Shown in pieces: positions 48,064 to 59,326 of a DNA stretch of 64,000 nucleotides. Position 1 is the first letter of the stretch. Each line of letters starts with the position of its first letter. The DNA comes from Methylobacillus sp. (GTDB taxonomy: Bacteria; Pseudomonadota; Gammaproteobacteria; Burkholderiales; Burkholderiaceae_C). The notes under the pieces were generated by a model that worked only from the letters and a program-made list of their open reading frames with translations, was not told the origin of the DNA and did not search any database. The stretch lies in the NCBI GenBank assembly GCA_018607835.1, contig JABBAS010000031.1:53534-117533 (forward strand). Reading direction: 5' to 3'. The position numbers and the translations under genes were made by a program.

Positions 48064-48801
48064 ATGACCGAACGACACATGAGATTTTTGGTGTCCATGC
48101 TTTTGAGTGTGGTGGTGGTGGGTTGCGCGTCGGGTCCCCAGGCCAATCCCCAAGATCCTTTTGAGCCATTTAACCGCCGCGTGGACGCGTTCAATCAAGC
48201 GATTGACAAGGCCGCGCTAAAACCCATCGCCGAGACCTACGTGGAAGCGACACCCCAGGTGGTGCAAACGGGGGTGAGCAACTTCTTTGATAATTTAGAA
48301 GACGCATGGTCCACGGTCAACGCGGCCCTGCAACTGCGCCCTAAAGAAGCTGTCAGTAATGGCGCACGCGTGTTGGTTAATTCGACAGTGGGTGTGGTGG
48401 GCCTCATTGATTGGGCGACACCCATGGGCATTCCGCGCTCCAAGCATGACCTAGGTCAAACACTGGGTCGCTGGGGAGCGCCGATGGGACCATATGTCGT
48501 CTTACCCTTGCTAGGGCCTTCGACGTTGCGTGACACCGCAGGGCTTGTGTTGATCTCTGGTAACCCGGCGCTTGCACAGGTGGACGATGTCTCAACCCGC
48601 AATACCCTGCGTGTGGTTGGTGCCCTAGATACGCGCGCGAGCCTATTGCAAGCGACGAATGCGCTTGATTCGATCGCCTTAGATAAATACAGTTTCACAC
48701 GGACTGTGTTTTTGAAGCGACGCGAGTTGGCAACCCAGTCTATGTTCAGCGACCCACCCAAAGCCGATCAGGCCGATTCGGACGATCCTGCCGATTGGTA
48801 G
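48064..48801 (+). CDS. mlaA: Outer-membrane lipoprotein MlaA (VacJ)
   Basis: Outer-membrane part of the Mla pathway, which removes misplaced phospholipids from the outer leaflet. The 245-aa protein has a signal peptide with lipobox VVGC, then the family segments DPFEPFNRRVDAFNQAIDKAALKPIAETY, NFFDNLEDAWSTVNAALQ and GRWGAPMGPYVVLPLLGPSTLRDTAG. A second ATG at 48079 (MRFLVSML) gives a more ordinary signal peptide and may be the real start. Sits between mlaD and mlaC. Confidence 0.94.
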   Translation: MTERHMRFLVSMLLSVVVVGCASGPQANPQDPFEPFNRRVDAFNQAIDKAALKPIAETYVEATPQVVQTGVSNFFDNLEDAWSTVNAALQLRPKEAVSNGARVLVNSTVGVVGLIDWATPMGIPRSKHDLGQTLGRWGAPMGPYVVLPLLGPSTLRDTAGLVLISGNPALAQVDDVSTRNTLRVVGALDTRASLLQATNALDSIALDKYSFTRTVFLKRRELATQSMFSDPPKADQADSDDPADW

Positions 48802-48847
48802 GTGGGGCATCGTGGCAGCGCCGGGCGATAACCTGATAAGCTAAACC

Positions 48848-49492
48848 ATGAAAAATATTTTTTTACGTCTTGCCCACCCTGCGCGGGTTGTTGTTTTCGC
48901 ACTCACTGCGTTGGGCGCCTTCCAGGCGAGCGCGGTAGAGATGGAGGGCCCCAACGTCCTGATTCAACGCATTGCTGATCGGGTCATCGAGACGGTCAAG
49001 ACCGACCCCAGCTTGTCTGCTGGGAACGTAGCGGGTCTGCAACGTGTCGTTGATATGCAAATCATGCAGCATGTCAATTTTCAGCGCATGACGGCAGCGA
49101 CGGTCGGGCGGTCTTGGCGCACGGCGACCCCCGCACAACGGATGGCTCTGCAAACCGAGTTCAAAACCTTGCTTATCCGGACCTATGCCGGTGCGGTCCG
49201 CCAGATGAAAGACCGCCGCGTAGCCGTGAAGCCTTTGCGGTTGTTGCCTGACGACGCGCGCGTGATTGTGCGCTCTGAGGTCGTGGGTGGTGGTCAGCCA
49301 ATACAATTAGATTACCGTTTAGAGAAGACGCCGAATGGCTGGTTGATTTATGACATCAATGTACTGGGCTTGTGGTTGGTTGAGACCTACCGTACCCAGT
49401 TTTCTTCCGTGAGCGGCCCGGACGGGGACGTTGAGATGCTTCTCAATGCGCTCAAGGCCTTGAATGCGGCAAACGAAGCGACAGCAGGATAA
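48848..49492 (+). CDS. mlaC: Periplasmic phospholipid-binding protein MlaC
   Basis: Soluble carrier shuttling phospholipid between MlaA in the outer membrane and MlaFEDB in the inner membrane. The 214-aa precursor has a signal peptide (ARVVVFALTALGAFQASAVE) and the Tol-Tol_Ttg2 fold marked by VDMQIMQHVNFQRMTAATVGRSWRTATPAQR, LLIRTYAGAVRQM and the LDYRLEKTPNGWLIYDINVLG end. Confidence 0.93.
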   Translation: MKNIFLRLAHPARVVVFALTALGAFQASAVEMEGPNVLIQRIADRVIETVKTDPSLSAGNVAGLQRVVDMQIMQHVNFQRMTAATVGRSWRTATPAQRMALQTEFKTLLIRTYAGAVRQMKDRRVAVKPLRLLPDDARVIVRSEVVGGGQPIQLDYRLEKTPNGWLIYDINVLGLWLVETYRTQFSSVSGPDGDVEMLLNALKALNAANEATAG

Positions 49493-49555
49493 GCGGGGCA
49501 GGCGAGCCCAAATCGGCTCCCGTACACGTTAGAAACACCAAACAGCCCGCACCCT

Positions 49556-49849
49556 ATGTCGCTCCCTGTCACCATCGCACTCCCTCAAAGCCTGACGCAC
49601 GAAACCAGCGCGCAGGCGCTGGACTTGCTCGGTAATCGGCTGTTGGCTTCAGCAAGCAGCAAGCACTTGGTCGTCGATGCAGGCGCGCTTCAGGTCTTCG
49701 ACTCAAGCGCGTTGAGCGTCCTTTTAGGCCTCAGGCGCTTGACGGTCGCACAGTCGATGTCGTTTGAGGTCGCCTCGCTCCCCGTTAAATTACAGCAGTT
49801 GGCGGTGGCTTACGGCGTGGACCGCGCTTTAGGTGGCCGCACAGACTAA
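49556..49849 (+). CDS. mlaB: STAS-domain protein MlaB
   Basis: A 97-aa STAS protein; in the Mla complex MlaB binds MlaF and regulates ATPase activity. The motif LVVDAGALQVFDSSALSVLLGLRRL, with the conserved DSS/ALSVL loop, is the STAS signature. Its place at the end of mlaFEDAC supports the name over other STAS proteins. 63 bases separate it from mlaC. Confidence 0.87.
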   Translation: MSLPVTIALPQSLTHETSAQALDLLGNRLLASASSKHLVVDAGALQVFDSSALSVLLGLRRLTVAQSMSFEVASLPVKLQQLAVAYGVDRALGGRTD

Positions 49850-49861
49850 AATAAGCGGCTA

Positions 49862-50767
49862 ATGACCGCTATTTCCTTTCAAGACGTCTCTAAGACGTAT
49901 CTCACTCCCAAAGGCCCATTCAACGCCCTGAACCATGTCAGCTTTGACATAGAGCCAGGGGAGTTTTTTGGCTTACTTGGCCCCAACGGGGCCGGTAAAA
50001 CCACACTCATCAGCATTTTGGCGGGGCTCACACGTGCCACAGCAGGAGCTGTCACGGTGAATGGCTTTGATGTTGTTCGCGACTATGCCAATGCCAGACG
50101 CGCGCTGGGCGTGGTGCCTCAAGAGTTGGTGTTCGACCCATTCTTCTCGGTTCGCGAGGCCTTGCGCTTTCAGAGCGGTTACTTTGGTATTCGAAACAAC
50201 GGTGCGTGGATTGACGATTTGCTGCAAGGTCTTGGGCTTGCGGACAAAGCGACGGCCAACATGCGTCAGTTGTCCGGCGGCATGAAGCGCCGCGTACTCA
50301 TGGCACTGGCTTTGGTGCACAAGCCCCCGGTTCTGGTTTTGGATGAGCCCACTGCCGGCGTTGATGTGGAGTTGCGTCAAACGCTGTGGCAATTCGTCAG
50401 TCAGCTAAATAAGAACGGTACCTCTGTGCTGCTAACGACACACTACCTAGAAGAGGCCGAGGCCTTGTGCGCGCGTATCGCGATGGTGAAGAGGGGACAA
50501 CTCGTTGCGTTAGAGAAAACCAGTGATTTGTTAGAGCGTGCATCGGCGAGCGTGCTGCGTTTCAAGCTCGATACCCCGCTGCCCGAGGGGTTGCGATCGC
50601 AGGCGCGCGTTACCGGGCGTGTGGTGCAGTTGCCCGCCCCAAATGCAGAGATCGTCGAGCAGATTTTGGCGCAAGTGCGTGCGGCGGGTGGCATCGCAGA
50701 GCAGGTTGAAATCAGACCAGCTGATCTCGAGGATGTCTTTCTGGCGGTTATGGAGAACCCATCATGA
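49862..50767 (+). CDS. ABC transporter ATP-binding protein (YadG-like)
   Basis: A 301-aa ABC-2-type exporter ATPase: Walker A GPNGAGKTTLIS, signature LSGGMKRRVLMALAL, Walker B LVLDEPTAGVD and switch TTHYLEEAEALC, then a C-terminal extension. Together with the permease overlapping it by 4 bases it forms a YadG/YadH-like exporter whose substrate is unknown. The pair lies between mla and bolA genes, a common arrangement in Burkholderiales as I recall it. Confidence 0.9.
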   Translation: MTAISFQDVSKTYLTPKGPFNALNHVSFDIEPGEFFGLLGPNGAGKTTLISILAGLTRATAGAVTVNGFDVVRDYANARRALGVVPQELVFDPFFSVREALRFQSGYFGIRNNGAWIDDLLQGLGLADKATANMRQLSGGMKRRVLMALALVHKPPVLVLDEPTAGVDVELRQTLWQFVSQLNKNGTSVLLTTHYLEEAEALCARIAMVKRGQLVALEKTSDLLERASASVLRFKLDTPLPEGLRSQARVTGRVVQLPAPNAEIVEQILAQVRAAGGIAEQVEIRPADLEDVFLAVMENPS

Positions 50768-51519
50768 ACGGCTGGGAAATGCTTTTTTATAAAGAAGTCT
50801 TGCGCTTCTGGAAGGTCGGTTTCCAAACGGTCGCGGCGCCGGTGCTGACGGCCATGATGTACATGCTCATTTTTGGTCATGTGTTGGAAGGTCGGGTTGA
50901 GGTCTTTGATGGTGTGTCGTACACCGCATTTCTGGCGCCTGGCCTGGTCATGATGAGTATGTTGCAGAACGCCTTCGCCAACAGCTCGTCATCGCTAATA
51001 CAAAGCAAGGTGATGGGTAACCTGATCTTTATCTTGCTGACACCCTTGTCTCATTGGGCGTGGTTCTGGGCGTATGTTGCCTCATCGGTGGTGCGTGGCT
51101 TAGCCGTTGGCGTGGGTGTGATGCTGGTGACCAGTTGGTACGGGCAGCCGCACTTCGAACACCCGCTGTGGATACTGATGTTTGCAGCCTTAGGCTGTGG
51201 TTTGATGGGCGCCATGGGCATTGTGGCCGCGTTGTGGGCAGAAAAATTCGACCAGTTGGCGGCGTTCCAAAATTTCGTGATTGTGCCAATGACTTTTTTA
51301 AGTGGTGTTTTTTATTCCATACAGTCGTTACCACCGTTGTGGCAAACCGTGAGCCATTTCAACCCCTTCTTTTACATGATTGATGGGTTTCGTTACGGCT
51401 TTTTTGGTCACAGTGATGTGACGCCGTGGTTGAGCTTGTCGGTTGTGGCGACGGCGTTTTTAATTGCGGGTGGCGTCGCTGAGCGTATGCTGCGCACGGG
51501 CTACAAAGTGCGGCAATGA
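50764..51519 (+). CDS. ABC-2 type transporter permease (YadH-like)
   Basis: The 251-aa membrane partner of the preceding ATPase. It shows about six hydrophobic helices and the ABC-2 family segments YTAFLAPGLVMMSMLQNAFANSSSSLIQSKVMGN and VPMTFLSGVFYSIQSLPPLWQTVSHFNPFFYMIDGFRYG. ATGA overlap with the ATPase gene. Substrate unknown. Confidence 0.9.
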   Translation: MNGWEMLFYKEVLRFWKVGFQTVAAPVLTAMMYMLIFGHVLEGRVEVFDGVSYTAFLAPGLVMMSMLQNAFANSSSSLIQSKVMGNLIFILLTPLSHWAWFWAYVASSVVRGLAVGVGVMLVTSWYGQPHFEHPLWILMFAALGCGLMGAMGIVAALWAEKFDQLAAFQNFVIVPMTFLSGVFYSIQSLPPLWQTVSHFNPFFYMIDGFRYGFFGHSDVTPWLSLSVVATAFLIAGGVAERMLRTGYKVRQ

Positions 51520-51557
51520 GCATGCGATTCCTTACCTATTAAGCGAGAACCAATTCA

Positions 51558-51794
51558 ATGACCGATCAAGAACTACATCAAATTATCGCCGCCGGCCTGG
51601 ACTGCTCTCACCTAGAAGTGAGCGGCGATGGTCGCCATTGGACGGCTGTTATTGTGTCGCCCGCTTTTGAGGGGCTACGCGCGATCGCGCGGCATCAAAA
51701 AGTATATGCGGCGCTGGGGCAGCGCATGGCAACCGATGAGGTGCACGCCTTGTCTATGCGCACATTGACACCGGCTGAGTGGGCCAGCGCGTAA
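51558..51794 (+). CDS. BolA family protein (IbaG-like)
   Basis: A 78-aa BolA/IbaG-type protein. BolA proteins work with monothiol glutaredoxins in iron-sulfur trafficking; IbaG is linked to acid stress. The class II KH-like fold is seen in CSHLEVSGDGRHWTAVIVSPAFEGLRAIARHQKVYAAL, including the conserved histidine, and MRTLTPAEW ends it. It stands directly before murA, the normal ibaG-murA context. Confidence 0.9.
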   Translation: MTDQELHQIIAAGLDCSHLEVSGDGRHWTAVIVSPAFEGLRAIARHQKVYAALGQRMATDEVHALSMRTLTPAEWASA

Positions 51795-51843
51795 AGCCTT
51801 GCCCAGATGCACTTACACAATATTTATTTAGTGGCTTAAATCC

Positions 51844-53118
51844 ATGGACCAGCTAAAGATTATGGGCGGACGCGATCTCCAAGGCGAGATTGATATCGCG
51901 GGTGCTAAAAACGCGACGCTGCCAGAATTATGCGCGGCGTTGCTGACGTCCCACCCGGTGGTGCTTCGCAACGTCCCGCAGCTGCAAGATGTCCGCACCA
52001 TGCTGACGTTGCTCAAGAATATGGGCGTGGTCGCAGAGCGAAGCGAAGACCACACGGTGAGCCTAAACGCTGGCCAGGTCGCGACGCTTGAAGCGCCTTA
52101 TGACTTGGTTAAAACCATGCGAGCCTCCATTTTGGTCTTGGGGCCTTTGCTGGCGCGTTTCGGTCGCGCACGCGTGTCATTGCCCGGTGGTTGTGCGATT
52201 GGCTCGCGACCGGTGGATCAACACATCAAAGGTCTGGAGGCCATGGGCGCGGTCATTACCGTGGCGCATGGTTACATCGAGGCCAGCTTGCCACCGGGCC
52301 AAAGCCGTCTCAAAGGGGCGCATATCACCACCGACATGGTGACGGTGACAGGGACAGAAAATTTCCTAATGGCGGCATCGCTTGCCGACGGGGAAACCGT
52401 GCTGGAGAATGCGGCGCAGGAGCCAGAGATCACTGATTTGGCGGAAATGTTGATCGGCATGGGGGCCGATATTGTGGGCCATGGGACCCGTCGCATTCGC
52501 ATTCGCGGTGTTGCCGAGCTGACTGGTTGCACGCATACGGTAGTGGCTGACCGCATTGAGGCGGGTACCTTTTTGTGTGCGGTGGCGGCGGCCGGTGGCG
52601 ACGTGTTTTTGCGTCACGCGCAAGCCGCACACCTGGATGCGGTGATTGATAAATTAAGAGAAGCCGGTGTGTCTGTGCAGCCCGAGTCGGATGGCCTGCG
52701 GGTGCGCAGTGCGGGCGCCTTGGCGTTGAAGGCGCAGTCTTTTCGGACAACCGAATACCCGGGCTTCCCGACGGACATGCAGGCGCAGTTCATGGTGTTG
52801 AACGTCGCTGCTAAGGGACCGAGTACGGTCACAGAGACGATTTTTGAGAATCGTTTTATGCACGTGCAGGAGTTGCAGCGCCTGGGTGCCCACATTACGG
52901 TGGAAGGCAAGACGGCTATCATCAATGGCGGTGTTGCGCTGAGCGGTGCGCACGTGATGGCGACGGATCTGCGGGCTTCGGCCAGCTTGGTTATTGCGGG
53001 CCTGGTCGCGGATGGTGAGACCATCGTGGAGCGGGTATACCACTTGGATCGTGGCTACGATCGCATGGAGGTAAAACTCCGTGCATTGGGTGCCCACATT
53101 GAACGCGTTCGCGCATGA
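51844..53118 (+). CDS. murA: UDP-N-acetylglucosamine 1-carboxyvinyltransferase MurA
   Basis: First committed step of peptidoglycan synthesis, adding enolpyruvyl to UDP-GlcNAc. The 424-aa protein has the KNAT start region ([16 protein letters not shown]), the fosfomycin-reactive cysteine in [20 protein letters not shown] (normal sensitive form), and [17 protein letters not shown]. The active-site lysine is in the early GAKNA segment. hisG follows 12 bases later, so cell-wall and histidine genes share a transcript. Confidence 0.97.
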   Translation: MDQLKIMGGRDLQGEIDIAGAKNATLPELCAALLTSHPVVLRNVPQLQDVRTMLTLLKNMGVVAERSEDHTVSLNAGQVATLEAPYDLVKTMRASILVLGPLLARFGRARVSLPGGCAIGSRPVDQHIKGLEAMGAVITVAHGYIEASLPPGQSRLKGAHITTDMVTVTGTENFLMAASLADGETVLENAAQEPEITDLAEMLIGMGADIVGHGTRRIRIRGVAELTGCTHTVVADRIEAGTFLCAVAAAGGDVFLRHAQAAHLDAVIDKLREAGVSVQPESDGLRVRSAGALALKAQSFRTTEYPGFPTDMQAQFMVLNVAAKGPSTVTETIFENRFMHVQELQRLGAHITVEGKTAIINGGVALSGAHVMATDLRASASLVIAGLVADGETIVERVYHLDRGYDRMEVKLRALGAHIERVRA

Positions 53119-53130
53119 GGAAGTAAGCCC

Positions 53131-53790
53131 GTGATTACATTGGCCTTGTCCAAGGGACGTATTTTTGATGAAACGCTGCCGCTGATCGCTGCCGCCAATA
53201 TCTCTGTGCTGGAGGATCCAAATACCTCGCGTAAGTTGATTTTGCCGACCTCGCGCTCGGATGTGCAAGTGGTGCTCGTTCGGGCAACCGATGTCCCTAC
53301 TTATGTGGCGCAAGGGGGCGCTGATGTGGGGGTGGTTGGTCTAGATACCTTGATTGAGCATGCAGCGGAGACCGGTGGTCATGATTTGTATCAGCCCATT
53401 GACCTGCACATTGCCAAGTGTCGATTGAGTGTCGCCGTTCGTGCGGATTTTGATTACGCGAGTGCCGTGAAGCAAGGCTCACGACTGCGGGTTGCAACCA
53501 AATACACGCACGCGGCACGTGAGTTCTTTGCTAGCAAGGGTGTGCACGTTGATTTAATTAAGTTGTACGGCAGTATGGAGCTTGCGCCCCTAACCGGTTT
53601 AGCCGACGCGATTGTTGATTTGGTCTCCACTGGTAACACACTGAAGGCCAATCACTTGGTTGAGGTGGAGCACATCATGGACATCAGTTCACGCCTCGTC
53701 GTGAACCCTGCGAGCCTGAAGTTGAAGCGTGAGACCCTGCAGCCCCTCGTGCAGGCCATACGCGATGCGGTTGCCCTTAACGCGAAATAG
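53131..53790 (+). CDS. hisG: ATP phosphoribosyltransferase HisG (short form)
   Basis: First enzyme of histidine synthesis, joining ATP and PRPP. At 219 aa it is the short form that lacks the C-terminal regulatory domain and, by family knowledge, needs the HisZ subunit for activity and feedback. Recognisable are [35 protein letters not shown], the PRPP-binding [12 protein letters not shown] and [26 protein letters not shown] start with GAGGAAG upstream. No hisZ is in this window. Confidence 0.95.
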   Translation: MITLALSKGRIFDETLPLIAAANISVLEDPNTSRKLILPTSRSDVQVVLVRATDVPTYVAQGGADVGVVGLDTLIEHAAETGGHDLYQPIDLHIAKCRLSVAVRADFDYASAVKQGSRLRVATKYTHAAREFFASKGVHVDLIKLYGSMELAPLTGLADAIVDLVSTGNTLKANHLVEVEHIMDISSRLVVNPASLKLKRETLQPLVQAIRDAVALNAK

Positions 53791-53805
53791 AAAGACTTAA
53801 CAACC

Positions 53806-55125
53806 ATGTCAGGTGTCTTGAACATCCCCGTTCTGAATACGTCGCAGACAGATTTCGAAGCGCAATTTCACGCGCGCTTGCATTGGTCTGGTGACACAGA
53901 CGATGCGATTGAAGCGCGTGTAGCGGACATCATTGCGGCTGTGCGGGCAGATGGTGACGCGGCCGTATTGGCGTTCACACATCAATTTGATAGCCTGCAG
54001 GCGCCAACGATGCGTGACTTGGAGATTACGCAAGGGGAGATGCGTGCGGCCTACGAGGGGTTGCCCATCGACCAACGAGAGGCCCTGACTGACGCGGCGG
54101 GGCGGATTCGCAGCTACCACGAGGCACAAAAGGCGGCTAACGGACAGTCGTGGCAATACCTTGATGCGGAAGGTAACTTATTGGGTCAGAAGGTGACACC
54201 GCTAGACCGTGTCGGTATTTACGTCCCGGGCGGGAAGGCTGCGTATCCGTCCAGCTTGCTCATGAACGCCATCCCCGCGCATGTGGCTGGTGTCGACGAG
54301 ATCGTGATGGTCGTCCCGACGCCGTGGGGTGAAAAAAATGCCTTGGTACTCGCCGCCGCCTACGTGGCAGGGGTGACCAAGGCTTACACCATTGGTGGTG
54401 CGCAGGCCGTTGCCGCCTTGGCCTATGGCACAGAGACAATTCCAAAGGTTGACAAAATCACTGGCCCCGGAAACGCCTATGTGGCCAGCGCGAAGCGCCG
54501 TGTGTTTGGCCAAGTCGGTATCGACATGATCGCCGGGCCAAGCGAAATCTTGGTCCTCGCTGATGGGTCGACGCCGGCCGATTGGGTGGCCATGGACTTG
54601 TTCAGTCAGGCCGAACACGATGAGCTGGCACAAAGCATTTTGCTGACGCCTGACGCTGACTACGCGCAAGCGGTGCTTGCGGCCATGACCCGCCTGTTGC
54701 CCTCCATGCCAAGGGCGGCCATCATTGAGCGCTCATTAAATGACCGAGGTCTGGTGGTGATTACGCGCGATATGGCGCAAGCCTGCGACATTAGCAACCG
54801 GATTGCCCCTGAGCACCTAGAGGTTTCCAGCGCGCAACCGCACGACTGGGAACCCCTTTTGAAGCACGCGGGTGCGCTGTTTTTAGGCGCCTACACCAGC
54901 GAGTCACTCGGCGACTACTGTGCGGGTCCCAACCACGTCTTACCCACCTCTGGCACCGCGCGATTTAGTTCACCACTGGGCGTATATGACTTCCAAAAGC
55001 GCAGTAGTCTGATTGAGGTGAGTGTGGAGGGCGCGCAGGTGTTGGGTCGGATTGCGCAGACGTTGGCCATGGGCGAAGGCTTGCAGGCCCATGCGCAATC
55101 TGCTGCGATGCGCTTAAAAAAATGA
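53806..55125 (+). CDS. hisD: Histidinol dehydrogenase HisD
   Basis: Catalyses the last two oxidations, L-histidinol to histidine, with NAD+ and zinc. The 439-aa protein contains [46 protein letters not shown], the [13 protein letters not shown] signature, [18 protein letters not shown], the catalytic [10 protein letters not shown] and the [11 protein letters not shown] end. Spacing of 15 bases from hisG. Confidence 0.97.
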   Translation: MSGVLNIPVLNTSQTDFEAQFHARLHWSGDTDDAIEARVADIIAAVRADGDAAVLAFTHQFDSLQAPTMRDLEITQGEMRAAYEGLPIDQREALTDAAGRIRSYHEAQKAANGQSWQYLDAEGNLLGQKVTPLDRVGIYVPGGKAAYPSSLLMNAIPAHVAGVDEIVMVVPTPWGEKNALVLAAAYVAGVTKAYTIGGAQAVAALAYGTETIPKVDKITGPGNAYVASAKRRVFGQVGIDMIAGPSEILVLADGSTPADWVAMDLFSQAEHDELAQSILLTPDADYAQAVLAAMTRLLPSMPRAAIIERSLNDRGLVVITRDMAQACDISNRIAPEHLEVSSAQPHDWEPLLKHAGALFLGAYTSESLGDYCAGPNHVLPTSGTARFSSPLGVYDFQKRSSLIEVSVEGAQVLGRIAQTLAMGEGLQAHAQSAAMRLKK

Positions 55126-55169
55126 TGGCAGAGTCTGCACCTCATTGCCCTTTCTCTGTTTAACCGCTT

Positions 55170-56345
55170 ATGTCCGCCAATAACCAAACTTATAACCACA
55201 GCCAAGCGCTCTCAAAGGCATCCGCCGAGGCACCTACGGCAACGCGTGCCGACGGCAATCGGGCGACCTTGGCGTCGGCCATGCGCGTCTTGCGCCCTGA
55301 TTTAGCGGCTATGCACGCCTATGTGGTCCAAGATGCAGCGGGCATGGTCAAGCTAGATGCCATGGAGAACCCGTACCGGCTCTCAGACACCTTGCAGGCA
55401 GCGCTCGGCGCGCGGTTGGCCAACGTCGCGGTGAACCGCTACCCTGGTCAGCGCGTGGATGCGTTGAAGCAGGCGTTGACACAGTACGTGGATCTCCCAT
55501 CTGACATGGGTCTTGTGTTGGGCAATGGGTCTGACGAGCTTATTTCGCTGCTGGCATTGGCCTGTGACCGCCCGCATGCGACCGTGTTAGCCCCAGAGCC
55601 CGGCTTCGTGATGTACGCCGTCAGCGCCAACTTGCAAGGTTTGACCTATGTGGGTGTGCCCTTGCTGCCCGATTTTTCCTTGGATGTGGATGCGATGTTG
55701 GCGGCGATAGACCAGCATCAGCCCGCCATCATCTACCTTGCCAACCCCAATAACCCAACGGCAAATGCTTGGGATGTGGATGCGATGCGTCAGATCATCG
55801 CCGCGGCACCCGGATTGGTGGTCGTCGACGAGGCCTATCAGCCCTTTGCGGACACCACTTGGTTGGATGAAATACGACGAGATGCTGCCGCTAACCAGCA
55901 TGTTTTGTTGATGCGAACGCTCTCTAAATTTGGTTTGGCAGGCGTTCGGGTGGGCTATATGGTCGGGGCCGCCGCTTTAATTTCTCAAATCGATAAATTG
56001 CGGCCGCCCTACAACATCAGTGTGCTGAATGCCGAGTGCGCTCTGTTTGCGCTGGAGCACGCAGATGTCTTTGCCGGGCAAGCGTCGGCTATTCGCGCTG
56101 ATCGAACGCAGCTACAGGCTAGCTTGGCGGCTTTTCCCCGTTGTGAGGTGTATCCGAGTCAGGCCAACATGATCTTGATGCGTGTACCAGACGCAACAAA
56201 GACCTTTCAGGCGCTCAAGGCGGCGGGGGTCTTGGTGAAGAATGTTTCTACAATGCACGTATTACTGCGTAACTGCTTGCGCATCACGGTCGGTACGCCC
56301 GACGAAAACGCCCAACTGCTGACTGCTTTGAAAGCTGCCTTATGA
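55170..56345 (+). CDS. hisC: Histidinol-phosphate aminotransferase HisC
   Basis: PLP enzyme converting imidazole-acetol phosphate to histidinol phosphate. The 391-aa protein shows [62 protein letters not shown], and the PLP lysine in [18 protein letters not shown]. About 30 extra N-terminal residues of low complexity ([19 protein letters not shown]) precede the fold; later in-frame ATGs such as [11 protein letters not shown] are alternative starts. ATGA overlap with hisB. Confidence 0.94.
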   Translation: MSANNQTYNHSQALSKASAEAPTATRADGNRATLASAMRVLRPDLAAMHAYVVQDAAGMVKLDAMENPYRLSDTLQAALGARLANVAVNRYPGQRVDALKQALTQYVDLPSDMGLVLGNGSDELISLLALACDRPHATVLAPEPGFVMYAVSANLQGLTYVGVPLLPDFSLDVDAMLAAIDQHQPAIIYLANPNNPTANAWDVDAMRQIIAAAPGLVVVDEAYQPFADTTWLDEIRRDAAANQHVLLMRTLSKFGLAGVRVGYMVGAAALISQIDKLRPPYNISVLNAECALFALEHADVFAGQASAIRADRTQLQASLAAFPRCEVYPSQANMILMRVPDATKTFQALKAAGVLVKNVSTMHVLLRNCLRITVGTPDENAQLLTALKAAL

Positions 56346-56953
56346 ACGCCCCGGTCATAGAGACACCCCGCAAGGGCGATGTCACCCGCAACACCGCTGA
56401 GACGCAAATCCGCGTTCAAGTGAATTTAGATGGCACGGGACAGGCACATTTGCAGACGGGCATTGGATTTTTTGACCACATGCTGGATCAAATCGCTCGC
56501 CATGGCTTGATTGACTTGGATATTCAAGCGGTTGGCGATTTGCACATTGACGGCCACCACACGGTGGAGGACGTCGGCATCACCTTAGGTCAAGCGGTGG
56601 CGCAAGCCATTGGCGAAAAGCGGGGCATCATGCGCTATGGCCATGCCTATGTGCCGCTGGATGAGGCCTTGTCGCGCGTGGTCATTGACTTCTCGGGTCG
56701 CCCTGGCTTGCATATGGACGTGCCGTTTAAAAGTGGCATGGTCGGCGCGTTTGACACCCAGTTGGCATTTGAGTTTTTCCAAGGTTTCGTCAACCACGCC
56801 GGTGTGACACTGCACATTGACAACCTCAAAGGTGAGAATGCGCACCACCAAGCGGAAACGGTGTTTAAGGCCTTTGCGCGTGCGATGCGGTCCGCCCTGA
56901 CGCGTGACCCACGTGCGCCGACGGCGGTGCCTTCCACCAAGGGTAGCCTGTAA
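56342..56953 (+). CDS. hisB: Imidazoleglycerol-phosphate dehydratase HisB (monofunctional)
   Basis: Dehydrates imidazole-glycerol phosphate. The 203-aa protein has only the dehydratase domain: [16 protein letters not shown], the metal-binding HxHDxxE-type repeats in [14 protein letters not shown] and [16 protein letters not shown], and [20 protein letters not shown]. The histidinol-phosphatase half found in enterobacterial HisB is absent, so another protein must supply that step. Confidence 0.96.
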   Translation: MNAPVIETPRKGDVTRNTAETQIRVQVNLDGTGQAHLQTGIGFFDHMLDQIARHGLIDLDIQAVGDLHIDGHHTVEDVGITLGQAVAQAIGEKRGIMRYGHAYVPLDEALSRVVIDFSGRPGLHMDVPFKSGMVGAFDTQLAFEFFQGFVNHAGVTLHIDNLKGENAHHQAETVFKAFARAMRSALTRDPRAPTAVPSTKGSL

Positions 56954-57012
56954 TTATCTGGCAAGCGCGGCCTCTACCTAGACGTGGCCTCCTTTAAATG
57001 CGAGTCTGAACG

Positions 57013-57687
57013 GTGTCGTCTTCTTCAAAATCCGCCCCCTTTGTGGCCATCGTCGACTACGGCATGGGCAACCTGCGTTCGGTGTACAACGCGCTCTCTT
57101 TTGTGGCGCAGGGTAGTGGGCTGGACGTCAAAATAACCAATAAACCCGCTGATGTCGCCAACGCCGACCGTATTTTGTTACCCGGGCAAGGCGCTATGGG
57201 CGACTGTGTCGCCGAGCTCAACCGGTCGGGTATGCGCGACGTCGTTCTGCGCGCTGCAGAGAGTAAGCCGCTGTTCGGCATCTGTGTGGGGATGCAAATG
57301 TTGTTGTCACACAGCGAGGAAAATGACACCCAAGGATTGAACTTGATTCCCGGCAGCGTCAGAAAATTTCAATTACAAGATGCGTTACAGGCGGATGGTA
57401 GCCGGTTCAAAGTACCTCAAATGGGTTGGAATACGGTCCATTACTCGGCTGATGGCGTGGTTCACCCGTTATTTAACGGCGTGGCAGATGGCTCACATTT
57501 TTACTTTGTGCACAGCTTTTTTGCAGCAACGCAGACCCCTGCGCACTGCGCAGGACAGACCCATTATGGGGATTGGTTTTGCGCCGCGATTGCGCGTGAC
57601 AACCTGTTTGCGACCCAGTTCCATCCGGAGAAGAGTGCCGATCAAGGTTTGACACTCTACAAAAACTTTTTAAACTGGAACCCGTGA
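57013..57687 (+). CDS. hisH: Imidazole glycerol phosphate synthase subunit HisH
   Basis: Glutaminase subunit that feeds ammonia to HisF. The 224-aa protein has [16 protein letters not shown], the oxyanion strand PGQGAMGDC, the nucleophile cysteine [16 protein letters not shown], and the His-Glu of [17 protein letters not shown] start. It follows hisB by 59 bases, the widest gap in the his cluster apart from that before the HIT gene region. Confidence 0.96.
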   Translation: MSSSSKSAPFVAIVDYGMGNLRSVYNALSFVAQGSGLDVKITNKPADVANADRILLPGQGAMGDCVAELNRSGMRDVVLRAAESKPLFGICVGMQMLLSHSEENDTQGLNLIPGSVRKFQLQDALQADGSRFKVPQMGWNTVHYSADGVVHPLFNGVADGSHFYFVHSFFAATQTPAHCAGQTHYGDWFCAAIARDNLFATQFHPEKSADQGLTLYKNFLNWNP

Positions 57688-57745
57688 GGCCTTCGTGCCC
57701 ACCCGTTTTTGCCTCGCCCTTTCTCAACCTAACCAAAAAATAGCC

Positions 57746-58486
57746 ATGTTGCTGATTCCTGCTATCGATCTAAAAGATGGTCAATGTGTTCGCCTAAAAC
57801 AGGGTGATATGGACCAAACCACCGTGTTCGGAGAAGACCCTGCCGCAGTCGCACGCAGTTGGGTGGATAAGGGCGCGCGTCGCATTCATTTGGTGGATCT
57901 CAACGGAGCGTTCGCTGGGCAACCCAAAAATGAGTTGGCGATTAAGCGCATCTTGGCCGAAGTCGGTGATACGGTCGATGTGCAGTTGGGGGGCGGTATT
58001 CGCGATCTCGACACCATCGAGCGTTATTTGGATGCGGGTTTGGCTTATGTGATTATTGGCACAGCCGCCGTGAAAAATCCTGGCTTTTTGCAAGACGCCT
58101 GCTCGGCATTTGGCGGACACATTATTGTGGGCTTAGATGCCAAAGACGGTAAAGTGGCGACCGATGGTTGGAGTAAATTGACGGGGCATGAGGTCGTTGA
58201 CCTTGCGCTTAAGTACCAAGACTACGGCGTCGAAGGCATTATTTACACTGACATTGGCCGGGATGGCATGCTGTCAGGCATCAATATTGACGCCACGGTG
58301 AAACTCGCCCAAGCGCTAAAAATCCCGGTGATTGCGTCTGGCGGCCTGTCCAATATGGACGACATCCGCTCCCTGTGTGCCGTCGAGGAAGAGGGTGTTG
58401 AGGGTGTCATTTGTGGCCGCGCCATTTACTCAGGCGATTTGGATTTTGAAGCGGCACAAGCGCTTGCGGATGATCTGAATGGTTGA
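57746..58486 (+). CDS. hisA: ProFAR isomerase HisA
   Basis: An Amadori isomerase with a (beta/alpha)8 barrel, converting ProFAR to PRFAR. The 246-aa protein begins [28 protein letters not shown], with the catalytic aspartates in the first strand (AIDLKDG) and in [12 protein letters not shown], and [14 protein letters not shown]. The track start at 57695 adds 17 unconserved residues, so I use the ATG at 57746; no strong ribosome binding site is seen there. Confidence 0.96.
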   Translation: MLLIPAIDLKDGQCVRLKQGDMDQTTVFGEDPAAVARSWVDKGARRIHLVDLNGAFAGQPKNELAIKRILAEVGDTVDVQLGGGIRDLDTIERYLDAGLAYVIIGTAAVKNPGFLQDACSAFGGHIIVGLDAKDGKVATDGWSKLTGHEVVDLALKYQDYGVEGIIYTDIGRDGMLSGINIDATVKLAQALKIPVIASGGLSNMDDIRSLCAVEEEGVEGVICGRAIYSGDLDFEAAQALADDLNG

Positions 58487-58516
58487 TGTTGTACCGCCGA
58501 TAAGTGGGGTGCGCTA

Positions 58517-59326
58517 ATGCTGGCAAAGCGGATCATTCCTTGTCTGGACGTAGCGGGTGGGCGCGTGGTGAAAGGCGTCAACTTCGTGGCCTTGCGAGAT
58601 GCGGGTGACCCTGTCGAAATTGCCGCACGCTATAACGCGCAGGGCGCGGATGAAATTACGTTTTTAGATATCACGGCAACCAGTGACGGGCGTGATCTCA
58701 CGCTGCATATGATTGAGTCGGTGGCCTCGCAGGTGTTTATCCCCTTGACGGTGGGGGGCGGCGTACGCACGGTCGAGGATGTGCGACGCCTGCTGAACGC
58801 TGGCGCGGATAAAACGAGCTTCAACTCCGCTGCCATTGCGAATCCCGATGTCATCAATGATGCCTCGGCCAAATATGGGTCGCAGTGTATCGTGGTGGCC
58901 ATCGATGCCAAACGGCGCGGCGGCGATGAACTCGCGTTGCGCGGACCGGGTTGGGATGTTTATAGCCACGGCGGACGTCAAAACACCGGTCTAGACGCGG
59001 TCGAATGGGCTAAAAAAATGGTGTCTGCGGGGGCGGGTGAGATCTTGCTGACGAGTATGGACAGGGATGGGACCAAGTCTGGGTTTGATTTGAAGCTGAC
59101 CCGTGAGATCAGTGACTCGGTGCACGTCCCAGTGATCGCTTCTGGCGGCGTTGGTCAGTTAGAACACTTGGTTGAAGGTATCAGTGAGGGACATGCCGAT
59201 GCGGTCTTGGCCGCAAGTATTTTCCACTTCGGACAGCACACCGTTGGTGAGGCGAAAGCCATGATGCACAGCCGTGGCATACCGGTGCGCTTGGATAAGC
59301 CAGCGGCTCAACAGGTGGCCTCATGA
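58517..59326 (+). CDS. hisF: Imidazole glycerol phosphate synthase subunit HisF
   Basis: Cyclase subunit of IGP synthase. The 269-aa barrel has the catalytic aspartates in [19 protein letters not shown] and [15 protein letters not shown], plus [31 protein letters not shown] and [17 protein letters not shown] lies upstream of the ATG. Its last four bases overlap hisI. Confidence 0.97.
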   Translation: MLAKRIIPCLDVAGGRVVKGVNFVALRDAGDPVEIAARYNAQGADEITFLDITATSDGRDLTLHMIESVASQVFIPLTVGGGVRTVEDVRRLLNAGADKTSFNSAAIANPDVINDASAKYGSQCIVVAIDAKRRGGDELALRGPGWDVYSHGGRQNTGLDAVEWAKKMVSAGAGEILLTSMDRDGTKSGFDLKLTREISDSVHVPVIASGGVGQLEHLVEGISEGHADAVLAASIFHFGQHTVGEAKAMMHSRGIPVRLDKPAAQQVAS